DNA of 54,231 nt from Woeseiaceae bacterium (GCA_021773055.1 JAJFKV010000061.1:1-54231), one strand, 5' to 3'. Shown: positions 26,345 to 37,900, numbered from the stretch's first letter. The notes: generated by a model not told the origin, from the sequence alone. Numbers and translations are program-made.

Positions 26345-28396
26345 ATGAAACCTATTATGTTGAGCCGGGTATTGCTGGCCCTTGTCGTTATTGTTGGCTT
26401 GAGTTCCTGCGCGACCGTCCCTGCGGCGAGGACCGACAGTGCTGCAAACTCCGCAAGTGGCGCTGACGTTGCCGTGCGAAGTGCTGCGATGACCACATCG
26501 GTGGCTGGTACTGCGGATGTCGATGCCACTTTGGAGGCGGCCGGGCCGCAAGAAGACGCAGTCGTATCATTGGGTACGGGCGTCTTCGTGCAAGCGGCTG
26601 GTACCGGTAACGGTAGCGGTTACGCCAGCAGTGATGGCGTGACGCTGAACTTCGAGCAAGCGAACTTGCGCGAATTCCTGCGCGTTGTCTTCGACACTAT
26701 TCTGCATGAGAACTATCTCGTCGATCCGCAAGTGCAGGGTGTCGTCACCCTGCATACGGCGCGTCCAGTTAGAAAAGACGTAGTACTGTCCATCGTCGAG
26801 ACCGTACTGCAATCAAGTGGTGCTGCTGTCGTTAAGGACGAGGGTGTATTCAAAGTGGTGCCGCTGGCCAAGGCTGCCGGTATGTCGCGCTCGCCTTCGG
26901 TTGGGCGGTATGCGCCTGGGGGCTCGCGGGGCTTTGGTATTCAGGTTGTGCCACTGCAATACGCATCTGCGCTCGAGCTGCAAAAAATACTCACTGGATT
27001 CATGCCGGATGGCAGCACCATCCAGGCCGATGAGTTGCGTAACGTGCTGATTCTGTCCGGACCACGCTACCGCCTCGACGAATTACTCGCGACGATTCGA
27101 ACGTTTGATGTCGACTGGGTTGAGGGAATGTCGTTTGGCATGTTCAAACTGCGCTATGCCGATGCGGAGTCCCTGATCGAGGAGGTCATGGCAATCATCA
27201 ACGGCGGCGCGCTGGCGCAATCGGCCAGCAGTCTGCGCCTGATTCCGGTAGAAAGATTGAATGCGGTTCTGGTGATCTCGCACCAGCCCAGCCACATCGC
27301 TGCCGTACAGGAACTCATTAAACAATTCGACTGGGGTGCCGAAAGTGCCGCAGGGCGTCGGCTTTACGTTTACGAGCTTGAAAACGGTAAGGCGGAGTCG
27401 ATTGCTGGTGTCCTGCGGGAAGTATTTGGTGAGTCGCCGGTGCCAGGCCAGCAGGAACCTGTGGGCGATGACGATGGCCTGATGATAGGTGGCCAGAGCG
27501 CCGTTACTATTATTCCGGACCTCGATAATAATGCGATCGTCGTACTGGCGGGACAACAGGATCACCGCGCAATCGAGGCCGCCATACATCGTCTTGATGT
27601 CGCGCCACGGCAGGTGCTGTTAGAGGCAACCATCGCCGAAGTAACACTGTCCGATTCACTCGGTTACGGCGTTAAGTGGTTTCTCGCCAACGGCGATCAC
27701 GAGCTTGGATTCGGTGCGCCGGTTCCATCACGGGCATCCGGGGAGGGCCTTGCATTTGCACTGTTTGATCAGGCGAATGACGTTAGCGCTTTTTTCAACG
27801 CCCTTGCCAGTGAATCCTCAGTGAAGTTTCTTTCAACGCCACAGGTCATGGTGCTCGATAATCAGACCGCAAATATTCGTGTTGGCGACCAGATTCCGGT
27901 GACGACGCGAAGTTCACAAAGCACCAGCAATCCGGATGCGCCGATCGTTACCGAAGTTCAGTTTCGCGATACTGGCACGCTGCTGACGGTCACGCCGCGC
28001 ATTAAGGCGGGTGGCCAGGTGTCACTCGACATCAGCCTGGAAGTGAGTCTGCCAGGCACGGAGCCAGCTGTTGGCGGTGGCGGCAATGTATCTATCGCGC
28101 AACGCACCATCAATAGCAGCGTCGTGGTACAGAGTGGCGAGACCATCGTATTGGGTGGGCTGATTCTCGAAAATACGAGCGAGGGTAAATCCGGAGTACC
28201 GATACTGAAGAATATACCGTTGCTTGGTGGCCTGTTCAGTACTACGTCGCAAGACGTATTTCGAACAGAGCTCATCGTGACCATGAGTCCGCGAGTGGTT
28301 GATAACCGGCACGACATTCGCCAGATCACCGAGGAAATGCGCCAGCGCATGATTAACGCAACGGAGTACGAAAACTCCACGAAGCAGGATAGGTAA
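26345..28396 (+). CDS. gspD: type II secretion secretin GspD, lipoprotein type
   Basis: The frame opens at 26306, but the ATG at 26345 gives a lipoprotein signal peptide with lipobox L-S-S-C (C22). The 683-residue protein has an Ala/Ser-rich linker, an N0 domain (VTLNFEQANLREFLRVVFD), N1-N3 repeats and a full secretin domain (LSTPQVMVLDNQTANIRVGD, GTLLTVTPRIKAGGQVSLDI, VPILKNIPLLGGLF). It forms the outer-membrane channel. Lipidation may replace a separate pilotin, none of which is seen here. It is separated from the other gsp genes and transcribed divergently, with a sensor kinase gene 8 bp downstream. Confidence 0.94.
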   Translation: MKPIMLSRVLLALVVIVGLSSCATVPAARTDSAANSASGADVAVRSAAMTTSVAGTADVDATLEAAGPQEDAVVSLGTGVFVQAAGTGNGSGYASSDGVTLNFEQANLREFLRVVFDTILHENYLVDPQVQGVVTLHTARPVRKDVVLSIVETVLQSSGAAVVKDEGVFKVVPLAKAAGMSRSPSVGRYAPGGSRGFGIQVVPLQYASALELQKILTGFMPDGSTIQADELRNVLILSGPRYRLDELLATIRTFDVDWVEGMSFGMFKLRYADAESLIEEVMAIINGGALAQSASSLRLIPVERLNAVLVISHQPSHIAAVQELIKQFDWGAESAAGRRLYVYELENGKAESIAGVLREVFGESPVPGQQEPVGDDDGLMIGGQSAVTIIPDLDNNAIVVLAGQQDHRAIEAAIHRLDVAPRQVLLEATIAEVTLSDSLGYGVKWFLANGDHELGFGAPVPSRASGEGLAFALFDQANDVSAFFNALASESSVKFLSTPQVMVLDNQTANIRVGDQIPVTTRSSQSTSNPDAPIVTEVQFRDTGTLLTVTPRIKAGGQVSLDISLEVSLPGTEPAVGGGGNVSIAQRTINSSVVVQSGETIVLGGLILENTSEGKSGVPILKNIPLLGGLFSTTSQDVFRTELIVTMSPRVVDNRHDIRQITEEMRQRMINATEYENSTKQDR

Positions 28397-28404
28397 CGCA
28401 AGCG

Positions 28405-30867
28405 ATGGACTGGCCCTGGATACTGCTTTTTATTGTCGGCAATTTGTTGCTGGCGCTGCTGATCTATTCGGCTGTGCGAAAGCGTCACGGCGATTCGCCT
28501 ATGACGCTGCAACAGGCCGTCCAGAGCGGTGGAGCCAGCAATCATTCGAGTACCTTCCTGCGAACAGTGATCAATGGTCTGCAGGATCCCGTATTGGTGA
28601 TCGACAAGGACTTCAGGGTCGCCATGATGAATACAGCGGCAGAAGCCGCCAGCGAAGATCTGGTGTGGCAACTCGACAAGATTGATTGCCAACGAATGAT
28701 GGAGAGTCTGGGTACGCCGTGCGGAGAAGTCGGCAGACGCTGCGCACTTGAGAACGGTTCGGCGTGCAAGCACATTCAGAAACGAACGACTGTCGACGGC
28801 GAGACTGTGCCGGTCGAAATTCGCATGACGCCGCTGATCAATGAAGCAGGCGAGTTCGTCGGTGCTATCGAGGTCATTCATGACCTTAACGAGGATGAGC
28901 AGATCGCGCTCAAACTAAGGCAGGCGAAAGAAGACGCCGAAACAGTGGGCCGCGCCAAGGCTGAGTGTGTCGCGATGATGAGTCACGAAGTTCGTACGCC
29001 GATGAATGCGGTACTCGGCATGGCGGATTTGCTGCAATTGACAGCCCTGACTCGCAAGCAGCAGGACTATGTTAGAACGATACAAAGCAGCGGCAGTGCG
29101 TTACTCAGCCTGGTCGACAATGTGCTTGATTACTCCGAGATGGAGTCAGGTGAGTTGGTTATTCGTGATCAGCCGTTTGAGGTGCGTAATTTTGTTGAAA
29201 ATATCCTCGAAATTATGGGATTCCAGGCCTATTCGAAGGGGCTCGAACTGGGGTGCCGGGTCGAGAAGGATGTGCCGTCATGGTTGAACGGCGACGTGGA
29301 TCGCCTGAATCAGGTCATGGTCAATCTCGTCAGCAACGCCGTGCGCTATTCGAACAACGGCGATGTCAGCATTTGTGTACGAACCGATATTGATGGCGAC
29401 GGTGAGCCATCCTGGGTTTGCGCGGTGAAGGACACTGGAGCCGGTATTCCAGAGGATGTCAGAGCCCGGTTATTCGATCCATTTACTCGAAACAATAAAC
29501 AGGAAGCCATCGGCAAACACGGCAGCGGTCTGGGCCTGACGATCTGCAAATGGCTGGTTGAGGGCATGGGTGGGAGTATCAATATCGACAGCGAAGCAGG
29601 CCAGGGAACCTGTGTGACGTTTCGATTGCCACTCAATGTTGATGAGTCGGCCGTAACGGACGATGTTTCTGTCGTTAATCTGGACGGCCTTAGAGCACTT
29701 GTCATGCATGGCAACCAAAGCATGGCCGCGATCATCGGCGAATATTTATCCGATTACGGCATGTCATGGGAAATGAGCCGGGACGGCGACGCGGGAATGC
29801 AGCGCTTACAAAATTCGGCAGTGGCGTTCGACGCAGTGATTATCGACGCCAGCCTGCCTGGCACCGACGGACTTGCGATGGCACGTCGCATCAGGGCAGA
29901 AAGTAGTGTCGCCGATTTACCCATTATTTTGCTGACGCCAATTGCCTTCCCGCTGAAAGTTGGAGAAATAAGCAGCATCGGCGGCATACGCTGCATTAAC
30001 AAGCCGGTGATGCCAACGGAGTTGTTGCATAACCTTGATAAGTCGATTGGTGTCGAACGGAACCCGGCCGCGGCAGAAGTTGCTGAGTCGGACGTTGCCA
30101 GTGAGTCTGGCGATCTGCGAATTCTGATCGCTGAGGACAACGACCTTAGTCGTCGCTTGCTGCATAACATGCTGGCATCGCTCAACTACGAGGCAGATAC
30201 CGTCGCTGACGGTCTTGGCGCATTGCAGGCGCTGACCGACAAAGCATACGACGTGGTGCTAATGGACTGCCAGATGCCGGGCATGGACGGAGACGAAGTA
30301 ACGCGCCGCGTTCGCAGCGAACCGGACAAATATCCTGGTCAGCCGGTCATTGTTGCGGTAACAGCGGACGTATCAGCGAAGCACCGGGCCGAGTGCCGCG
30401 ATGCGGGCATGGACGACTTTCTCGGCAAACCAATTCGACGACGGCAGCTTGTTGAAGGGCTGCAGTACTGGCGTGCCGACCTGGAGTACGTAGGCGATGG
30501 CAGTGACGCAAATGCGATCACAACCCTGAGCGCCGAAAAAGAGGTCCGGGAGCAGCTACAAAGCCGTGCTCACGACGAGAGTGGTTTCTTGTGCGATTAC
30601 ATTGACCTGTTTCTCGATGATACGAACTCTCGCCTGAAACTGCTCGACGCCGCGTCAGAAGAGCGAGACTGGAACACCGTCAGAAGGGAAAGTCACGCTC
30701 TTCGGGGAGCGTGCCTGGAAATGGGCGCATCGGCGATGGGCAAGCAATGTGTACGGGTCCAGGAGGCGACGGACAATGCTGATGCGAGCGCTGCTCTTCA
30801 TCAGCTAAGAAGAGAATTTGATCGTATCCAACCTGTTTTCGTGGCGGCAAAACGACACTTCATTTGA
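28405..30867 (+). CDS. hybrid sensor histidine kinase (PAS-HisKA-HATPase-REC-REC-HPt)
   Basis: An 820-residue inner-membrane kinase. One N-terminal helix (residues 4-23) is followed by a PAS domain containing four Cys (C95, C106, C113, C121) in a spacing used by Cys-rich PAS domains. Then come HisKA with H194 (SHEVRTPMN), HATPase (NLVSNAVRYS, GAGIPEDV, GSGLGLTI), REC1 with D481 but no acidic pair at its start, a canonical REC2 (AEDND, D621, CQMPGMDG) and HPt with H764. The phosphorelay would therefore be H194 to D621 to H764. It is 8 bp after gspD, so co-expressed with the secretin. A NarL-type regulator converges on it downstream. Confidence 0.93.
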   Translation: MDWPWILLFIVGNLLLALLIYSAVRKRHGDSPMTLQQAVQSGGASNHSSTFLRTVINGLQDPVLVIDKDFRVAMMNTAAEAASEDLVWQLDKIDCQRMMESLGTPCGEVGRRCALENGSACKHIQKRTTVDGETVPVEIRMTPLINEAGEFVGAIEVIHDLNEDEQIALKLRQAKEDAETVGRAKAECVAMMSHEVRTPMNAVLGMADLLQLTALTRKQQDYVRTIQSSGSALLSLVDNVLDYSEMESGELVIRDQPFEVRNFVENILEIMGFQAYSKGLELGCRVEKDVPSWLNGDVDRLNQVMVNLVSNAVRYSNNGDVSICVRTDIDGDGEPSWVCAVKDTGAGIPEDVRARLFDPFTRNNKQEAIGKHGSGLGLTICKWLVEGMGGSINIDSEAGQGTCVTFRLPLNVDESAVTDDVSVVNLDGLRALVMHGNQSMAAIIGEYLSDYGMSWEMSRDGDAGMQRLQNSAVAFDAVIIDASLPGTDGLAMARRIRAESSVADLPIILLTPIAFPLKVGEISSIGGIRCINKPVMPTELLHNLDKSIGVERNPAAAEVAESDVASESGDLRILIAEDNDLSRRLLHNMLASLNYEADTVADGLGALQALTDKAYDVVLMDCQMPGMDGDEVTRRVRSEPDKYPGQPVIVAVTADVSAKHRAECRDAGMDDFLGKPIRRRQLVEGLQYWRADLEYVGDGSDANAITTLSAEKEVREQLQSRAHDESGFLCDYIDLFLDDTNSRLKLLDAASEERDWNTVRRESHALRGACLEMGASAMGKQCVRVQEATDNADASAALHQLRREFDRIQPVFVAAKRHFI

Positions 30868-30899
30868 TGTGCTTAAGTTGCCTGTCGAACACCGATTGA

Positions 30900-30957
30900 T
30901 CGGCACCGGATTAAGAACTCAGATTAGTCTGATAGCGGTTATCAGATCAGGTGCCGA
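30900..30957. terminator. nested inverted repeats between convergent genes
   Basis: The 99-bp gap between the kinase and the convergent response regulator contains an outer 8-bp stem, TCGGCACC (30900-30907) with GGTGCCGA (30950-30957). An inner hairpin, CTGATA-N5-TATCAG, lies at 30929-30945. A cruciform-like structure readable from both strands would suit a bidirectional terminator. No U-tract follows, so factor-independent termination is uncertain. Confidence 0.4.
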
Positions 30958-30966
30958 CTACCCAAT

Positions 30967-31701
30967 CTAGTCGTCTGCAGTCAGACTGATAATGCCCTGC
31001 TGTACCGCGATCGAAACAGCTTCAGTCCTGTTGCCCACGTTCAGTTTTCTGAGGATGGCATGCACGTGAAATTTAACCGTTGATTCCGAGATGAAAAAGG
31101 CTTCGCCGATCTCACGATTCGTCTTGCCGCGAGCAAGCAAACCCAGGACCTGAGTCTCTCGCTTACTAAAGGATACTGTTTCCTTGGCCTTTTTCCCGGA
31201 TCGCTGGTTCATGTGCTGCATCAGTTTGGCTGCAACGGACGCTTCCAGCGCGGTGCCACCTTCGCAGACGCTGCGAATGGCACTGATCAGTTCGCCTTGT
31301 GGACATCCCTTCAGTAAATAGCCATCCACGCCAAGTTCCGCCGCCTGAATAATGCGCTGTTCTTCATCGTGTGACGTGTAAATAACGACTCGCACCGATG
31401 GTGACGCGTCGTGTATTTGTTTAAGGGAGTCTTCGCCCTGGGCGTCACCGAGTTCAAGATCGAGCAATATGACATCCGGGTTTGTTTCTGCAATCACGGC
31501 GACAATGTCGCTCGCATCCTCCAGTTCACCGACAACTTCTATCTCGTCAGCCGCTGCCAGCATATGTACCAATCCGAATCGAACCACCGGGTGGTCATCG
31601 ACGATCAAGGTGCGAATCTTGGTTGGCGTGCTATCCACTGATTTATCGGTCCTGATCGAAAGTATAGGTTCGAAGCTGTGAAGAAATGTACTACTTTTCA
31701 A
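30967..31701 (-). CDS. NarL/FixJ-type response regulator
   Basis: A 244-residue two-domain regulator. The receiver has LIVDDHPVVRFGL, phospho-acceptor Asp in VILLDLEL, the conserved Thr/Ser in VIYTSHDEE and Lys in YLLKGCPQGE. The C-terminal LuxR-type helix-turn-helix reads FSKRETQVLGLLARGKTNRE followed by ESTVKFHVHAILRKL. An alternative GTG start at 31638 would remove a 21-residue unconserved leader. It is divergent from the multicopper oxidase gene and convergent with the hybrid kinase, so it could serve either. Pairing with the HPt of that kinase is inference. Confidence 0.92.
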   Translation of the reverse strand: MKSSTFLHSFEPILSIRTDKSVDSTPTKIRTLIVDDHPVVRFGLVHMLAAADEIEVVGELEDASDIVAVIAETNPDVILLDLELGDAQGEDSLKQIHDASPSVRVVIYTSHDEEQRIIQAAELGVDGYLLKGCPQGELISAIRSVCEGGTALEASVAAKLMQHMNQRSGKKAKETVSFSKRETQVLGLLARGKTNREIGEAFFISESTVKFHVHAILRKLNVGNRTEAVSIAVQQGIISLTADD

Positions 31702-31717
31702 TAAATTAAGCTACATA

Positions 31718-31730
31718 CGACATGATGTCG
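31718..31730. promoter_or_regulatory. 13-bp perfect palindrome upstream of the oxidase operon
   Basis: CGACAT-G-ATGTCG has six-base arms around one base. It lies in the AT-rich part of the 247-bp intergenic region shared by the response regulator and the multicopper oxidase operon. An operator for a dimeric regulator is plausible; the cognate protein is unknown. Confidence 0.3.
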
Positions 31731-31761
31731 AAACTATAACAAATCAGTTGGCAATCCTCTC

Positions 31762-31777
31762 CTGATCACAAGATCAG
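31762..31777. promoter_or_regulatory. 16-bp inverted repeat upstream of the oxidase operon
   Basis: CTGATC-ACAA-GATCAG is a second symmetrical site, 44 bp from the first palindrome in the same intergenic region. It could be an operator or the stem of a leader RNA for the oxidase transcript. Nothing else interpretable is seen between here and the ribosome site at 31937. Confidence 0.3.
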
Positions 31778-31936
31778 CATCATCCCAACCCTTTGTACCG
31801 GAGTAAACCACCCGCTCTGCCGATATGAAGTTCCACGCGAAACCTTAGACTAAGTAACTAAATCAGCGTGCATAAATACGTCTGCATTTGCCGACAAGCT
31901 GATTCGAGCGCTAAGAAAATAATGAACGGATATTTT

Positions 31937-31943
31937 GGGGTGA
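31937..31943 (+). promoter_or_regulatory. ribosome binding site deciding the oxidase start
   Basis: GGGGTGA lies 5 bp before the ATG at 31949. The two upstream candidate starts (31868 and ATG 31922) have no comparable site. The protein from 31949 also has a proper signal peptide. Confidence 0.6.
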
Positions 31944-31948
31944 AACAG

Positions 31949-34900
31949 ATGACCAGTCTAACATTTCTGACAACGATCAGACGCTCATTGGCCAATAGCT
32001 GGACGATGAAGATCTTCCCTGTATTTGTGTGCGTGCTTTTTGGCAGCGCCGCTCAGGCACAAACTTGTGAACGAACACTTACGGCGAGTATCGTCGCATT
32101 TGATCAGCCGGTGTTGTTCAACCGACTCGGCGCGTCCAATGTTAACGGCATGATATTTGCGCTTGAGCGTGACGTTATCAACAAAGACACTGGCCTGACG
32201 CTCAATAACTACGGTCTCGCTATGCCGGGTAAGGTCGCGCTCCGTCCTGACAAGCGCCCAAGACCCATCGTATTGCGAGTGCGTGAAGGCGATTGCCTGA
32301 CGATTGGAGTGACCAATCTCCTGACACCCAATCCGAATCCGATCAAGCCGGCTGTCGAGGGCGGTGACCCGATGCCGGGTAACGATCAGTTCAATGTACC
32401 TATTGATGAGCAAGTGCTCGAACGTCACGTCAGCTTTCAGGTTGCTGGCATGGAGTGGGTGGACGGTGACAAAGACGCCGCTTCTTACGTAGGCCAGAAT
32501 GCTGACAGCACCATTGCACAGGGTGCCATGCGATCCTACAGCCTGTATGCCGCTGAAGAGGGCGTGTTCGTCGCGCGCGGTATGGCGGCAACCGTTGGTT
32601 CTGATGGTAACCAGGGCAACTCGTCGAATTTATTGTTTGGCCAGGTGGTGGTAGAACCACGTGGTGCTCGAGTGTATCGAAGTCAGACGACTGAAGAAGA
32701 TATGCGGATCGCGTCTACGAATCTCGATACGGCTGACGCCAATTGCGGTACACAGAATCTGACTCTGGATGGTCAGCCGATCATTAATTACGAGGCAACT
32801 TTTCCCGTTGCCGATTGTGCGAACGGCGCATCGCTTGGGGCAGCAGTCTGGGCTGCGGAAGGCAAAGCGGGTGCACCCGTATTGAACATGGTTTGTACTG
32901 CAGATGGAGCTACAAATGATGGCTGCGCACTCAACGAAATAATTTACACGGACCTGCACGCTATCGTTGCGGGACCCGATGCTGACGGTAGCTGGCGCAG
33001 TGTTTGCCCGGACAACGACCCGTTTGAAGGAGCTTGCCCGTATCCGCTCGAAAGTGTGGGCAAACGAAACCCAACACTGCCTAACCGACTTGAAGCTTTC
33101 CGCGAGTTCGCCTCTGCGTATCACGGCGAGACCGCTGCTGCACAGGCATTCCCGGGTTTCTTCGTCGATGATCCCGTATTCAACTATGTACTGGCCGGCG
33201 TGGGCGACGCCTTTATGGTCAACTATGGTTCCGGCGGTATCGGATCCGAAATTATCGCTAACCGACTGGGCGTCGGCCCAATGCATGATTGCCTGAGCTG
33301 TGCTTTTGAAGAGTTTTTCCTGACCTCACACACGGTTGGTGATCCGGCACAACTGGCGGATGTATCAGCGAATATCGGCCTCGAAAGGCTAATGCCTGGT
33401 CAGACACCGGCAGCAGGCACACTTGGTCCCAAGGCCACATGGGTTCCGTATCCGGACGATCCCGCGAACGTGCATCACAGTTACACCGGTGACTTCGTAA
33501 AGATTCGAAATACTCATATTGGTAACGAGAACCACGTCTTCCACTTGCACAATCACCAATGGTTGTACAACCCGAATGATGACAACTCGAACTACCTGGA
33601 CGCGCAAGGTATTGGCCCGGGATCGAGCTACACGTACGAAATTAACTACGGTGGTAGTGGCAACCGGATGAAGAGTTCCGGCGACGCGATTTACCACTGC
33701 CATTTCTACCCACACTTTGCTCAGGGCATGTGGTACCTGTGGCGTAATCATGACGTCATGGAAACCGGTACGCCGTTACAAGCCTCCGGTGGTGCCGCCA
33801 GCTACCATGCGGAGCCGTATGGACTGGAGAATGGTACGCCGGCGATCGTTGGTCATGTCACCGATCCGGCGCTGCCGACCTTCGGCATGCCGATACGTGC
33901 ACGCTCTTTGCCAGACGGTGAGATCGTCGCAGGTGCACCGATTCCAGCCATCATTCCACTGCCCGGCAAGCCCATTCCACCCATGCCAGGTGAGGTACAG
34001 GTTGTACCGAATAACCTGACCACGACGGCGTCGATTTTCAACCCGTCAAACGTGGATCTTGATGATGCCGTGCTTGGCAACCAGGTGCCGGTTGGCAGTC
34101 TGGCGAATGTCGTGCAGCGTGACGTCAATCCTGGATTCCCATTCTGGATCGCCGGTATCGAAGACACGGTTGGTCAACGTCCGCCAACGCCGCCGCTGGA
34201 TATGGCGACGGCCGAACTGGTTACAGCGCTAAACAATTCTCTTGATGACACGTTCGACGTTAAGAAAGCAGATGGCACCGTCGTTACTACCGTTAAGAAT
34301 CTCTTCAACGATCTGGTGCCGGCGCAGGCCGGTGGCTGGGACGGCGGACTACCTCGTAGTGCGCTGCAGGGCTATGCTGCAGGCGGTACAACGGCTGTCA
34401 ATGTTGTATCGAGATTGGACTTTAGTAAGGTTCTCGGTACCGCACAGGCTGTGTTCTTCCCTGAGGCGGGAACCGATGTCGAGCAGACTGCAATGGCATA
34501 CCACGCCGTGCGTAATCACCCGACTTATACCGTCGATATGAATGGTGGGGTGACACCGTCATCGTACGTTCTAAACGGCAACAAGCCGGCTGTTGGTGCG
34601 CCTTATCACGAGCCGTGCATGGATGATCAGGGTGATCGATTCGATACCTTTAACGACCCGTTGACGTCATCCACGGGGCACGTATTCTGGGGCGGTGCAG
34701 CAAATACCTGGACCGCAGACGCGACCGGATTAACATCCTTCGACGCGGATACGCCACGAATTTACAAGGGCGTAAATATCCAGTTCGATGCCGTACTCAA
34801 CAAGGCCGGTTACCACTATCCGCAGCAACGCATTCTCACGCTGTGGGAAGACGCGGTGCCCGTCATTACCAAAGCGAAACCACCAGAGCCTATGGTGTTG

Positions 34901-37900
34901 CGTTTTAATTCATTCGAGTGCGGCGTTTATCAACACTCAAACCTGGTGCCCGAGTACTACGAACTTGATGACTACCAGGTCCGCACACCGACTGACATTA
35001 TCGGTCAGCACATTCACTTGCCGAAATGGGATTTGACGACGGCGGATGGCGCAGCCAATGGCTGGAACTACGAGGACGGCACGTTCTCACCGGGCGCCGT
35101 TCAAGAGCGCATCCATGCCATTAACGATTTCGCTGGTGCTCACAGCGCAGCGAAAGGCTCGCCAGAGGGAACCCTGCCGGGTGCTCCTCTGGTCGCAGCA
35201 TCGCATCCATTCTTCGGCGGCGTCGCCCCTCCGGGTAACATCGCGAGCAAGTGGATGGGCGCACGAACGACTATGCAACGCTGGTTCTTCGATCCGGTCC
35301 TGAACGCCGACGGCGTCGACCGCGGTCTTGGCATAATCTTTACTCACGATCATTACGGTCCGTCGACGCACCAACAGGTCGGACTGTATGCGACAGTGCT
35401 TACCGAGCCAGCCAATTCAACCTGGTCACATAACGAAACCGGTGAACAGCTGGGTTGTCGTTACCCGGGTGAAGATGCGGATCCAGCAGGCAACTGCCGT
35501 GCTGACGGTGGCCCGACCTCCTGGCAGGCAGCCATTTTGCCTGATGCAGCGGGGTCGAGTTTGAACCCGGCAGGGCAACTTGAGCCGTACCGCGAGTTCT
35601 ATTTTGAATACACTGATTTCCAGCATGCCTATGAGGCGGGTATTTACGTCGGCGCAGACCAGAACGGTGAAGCGCAGGCTGCTGCCGGTGCTGGTCTACC
35701 TATGGCGGTAACGAATACGGGCAATCCAGATGCCTGTAACGATCCGCTGAACGCTTTCCGCTGTGCGATCAATCCGCCCGGACTCGCACAGATTACTCCC
35801 GTGTATCCGGACCTCGCTGTAGAAGCGACGGGCGTATCCGGTGAGGTCCATGGTTGCACTGAGAGACCTTGTCCGATGGCTATCGATGCCGTAGATCCGG
35901 GAATGTTCGCGATCAACTACCGAAACGAACCGGTCGGACTCCGTGTTTACGATCCGAACCGAATTGCGCCGGACGGCAAGCCCGGCATGCAGTCCGCTGG
36001 TGAAGCCGGCGACCTCGCTTTTGCCCTGCAGTCACGGACCGATCGCGCGATTCCCGAGCTGAATGTTCAACCAGTTGCAGGAACGTCGATTCACGGCACG
36101 ATTTTCCCACCGCCGATCAACACTGGCATGGTTGGCCCTGGTGATCCATTTACGCCGATGATGCGTACCTATGTGGGTGACCTTGTCCGAGTGAAAATGC
36201 AGGCAGGCGGCGACGAGGAAGAACATAACGCGACTATCCACGGTCTCAAGTGGTTGCAGGCAGGTTCTGCTTTCGGCGCTGCGCCGAACTCAGGCTGGCG
36301 TAACAACCAGGCCGGCGGCATCTCGGAGCAGTTCACGCTGACGGCGCCGATCGTTCCTGTCGAAGGTGATACGCGGCAGGCATTCATCGATTACGCATAT
36401 TCGATGGATACGTCACAGGATGGCTGGTGGAGTGGCATGTGGGGCGTCATGCGTGCGCACGAGCTGCCCAGAAACGATTTGCAGCAACTGCCTACGACGC
36501 AGGTGCCGATTTCGTTTGGTAATGCAGCCGAGTTCAAGGGCGTTTGCCCGTCGAATGCGCCGGTCCGGAAATTCGACATTACTGCGGCCGCCGCGAACGA
36601 TATATTAGCGGCCAATGCCGACGTCATGTTGCAAGGCGGTATTCGGGATGTTGCGCCGACGGGTCACCTTGGCACCGCACCGAATCCGGCTGGTGGAACG
36701 TTGGTCTACAATCCGAGAACGACAACAGTCGGTGGGCAGATTTCCATCGATCACGAGACTGGCGAGACGATCCAGCTAGCTTCGCACCAGGGTCCGATTC
36801 ACGATCCAACTGCGCTGCTATATGTGCATACGTCAGATCTGATCGCGAACCCGGCTACAGCCGCAGAAATTCTGGAGTGCAGCCGCTTTGGTCTGTTCGC
36901 TTTCGATTCTGATGAAATTACGACAACGCAGATTAGACGCAGACGAGTTCGGGGTAATCGCTATGCCTACGACTACACCTATAAGGTTGACTTCGTCAAC
37001 AATGGAGCAGCTACATACGGTGTAACTGCGACCGTTACTTCTACTGCGGCTGGTATTTCGATTGGGGAGGGAGATCTGAGCTTCGGTGATATCGCTGAAG
37101 GCGGTACAGGGTCGAGCGGTTCCGATACGTTCACTCTGCGCTGGGATCGGCGTTACGCATTCGATGGCAGCAAGATCGAGTTTGATTTCCACGGCGATAT
37201 TGAGGGCGACGGTGATGGCATCAAGAATGCTGCGTGCCCGATCAAGCTGAAGAACGGTGTCAAGGTTGAACCGCTGATCTTGCGTGCTGCGGCCGGCGAC
37301 TGCATCGACGTCAAGCTTCGCAATCGACTTCCGGTGGACGCTAAAGAGCTGCCGACGCTGGCGACGCTGCTTGGTGTGACAAAGCGCGATCGCTTTGGGC
37401 TGCAAGGTTCGACGACTTTCCAAACCAATCTTATGGAAACGTCGAGCTACGCGGGCCTGCATCCACAAATGGTTGCCTACGACGTTAGTCGCGCGAACGG
37501 TATCCTGGTCGGCGGCAATGTGTCAGGCGTTCTTGATTCCAAATCGGGATTGGCGAATCCAAACGGCGGCAAAGAGCGTATGAAGTGGTACGCGGGTGAC
37601 ATTGCGGCAGAGAAAGTCGGTGGTACTTATGTGCTCACGGCGACACCTGTTGAATTCGGTGCATCAAACCTGCATCCGGCAGATGTCATCAAGCAAGGTA
37701 TGAAGTCACTGGTTGGTCAGTTGGTTATCGAACCGGAAGGCTCGACATTCGACGACCAGGGTGATGACGCGACTGGCCGTCAGTCAGCAACTGTAACGCG
37801 TGCTGATGGCACGACGTTCCGTGACTTCTCCGTTGTTATGACCAAGGGACAGACGCAGTATTACGCGGACAGTTCACCGGTTGAGCATTCGAATGGCGAG

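Noticed and set aside
27958..28881. 307-codon minus-strand open frame opposite gspD and the kinase
   Set aside because: It spans the junction of two well-supported genes and its translation is low in motifs; a composition artefact.
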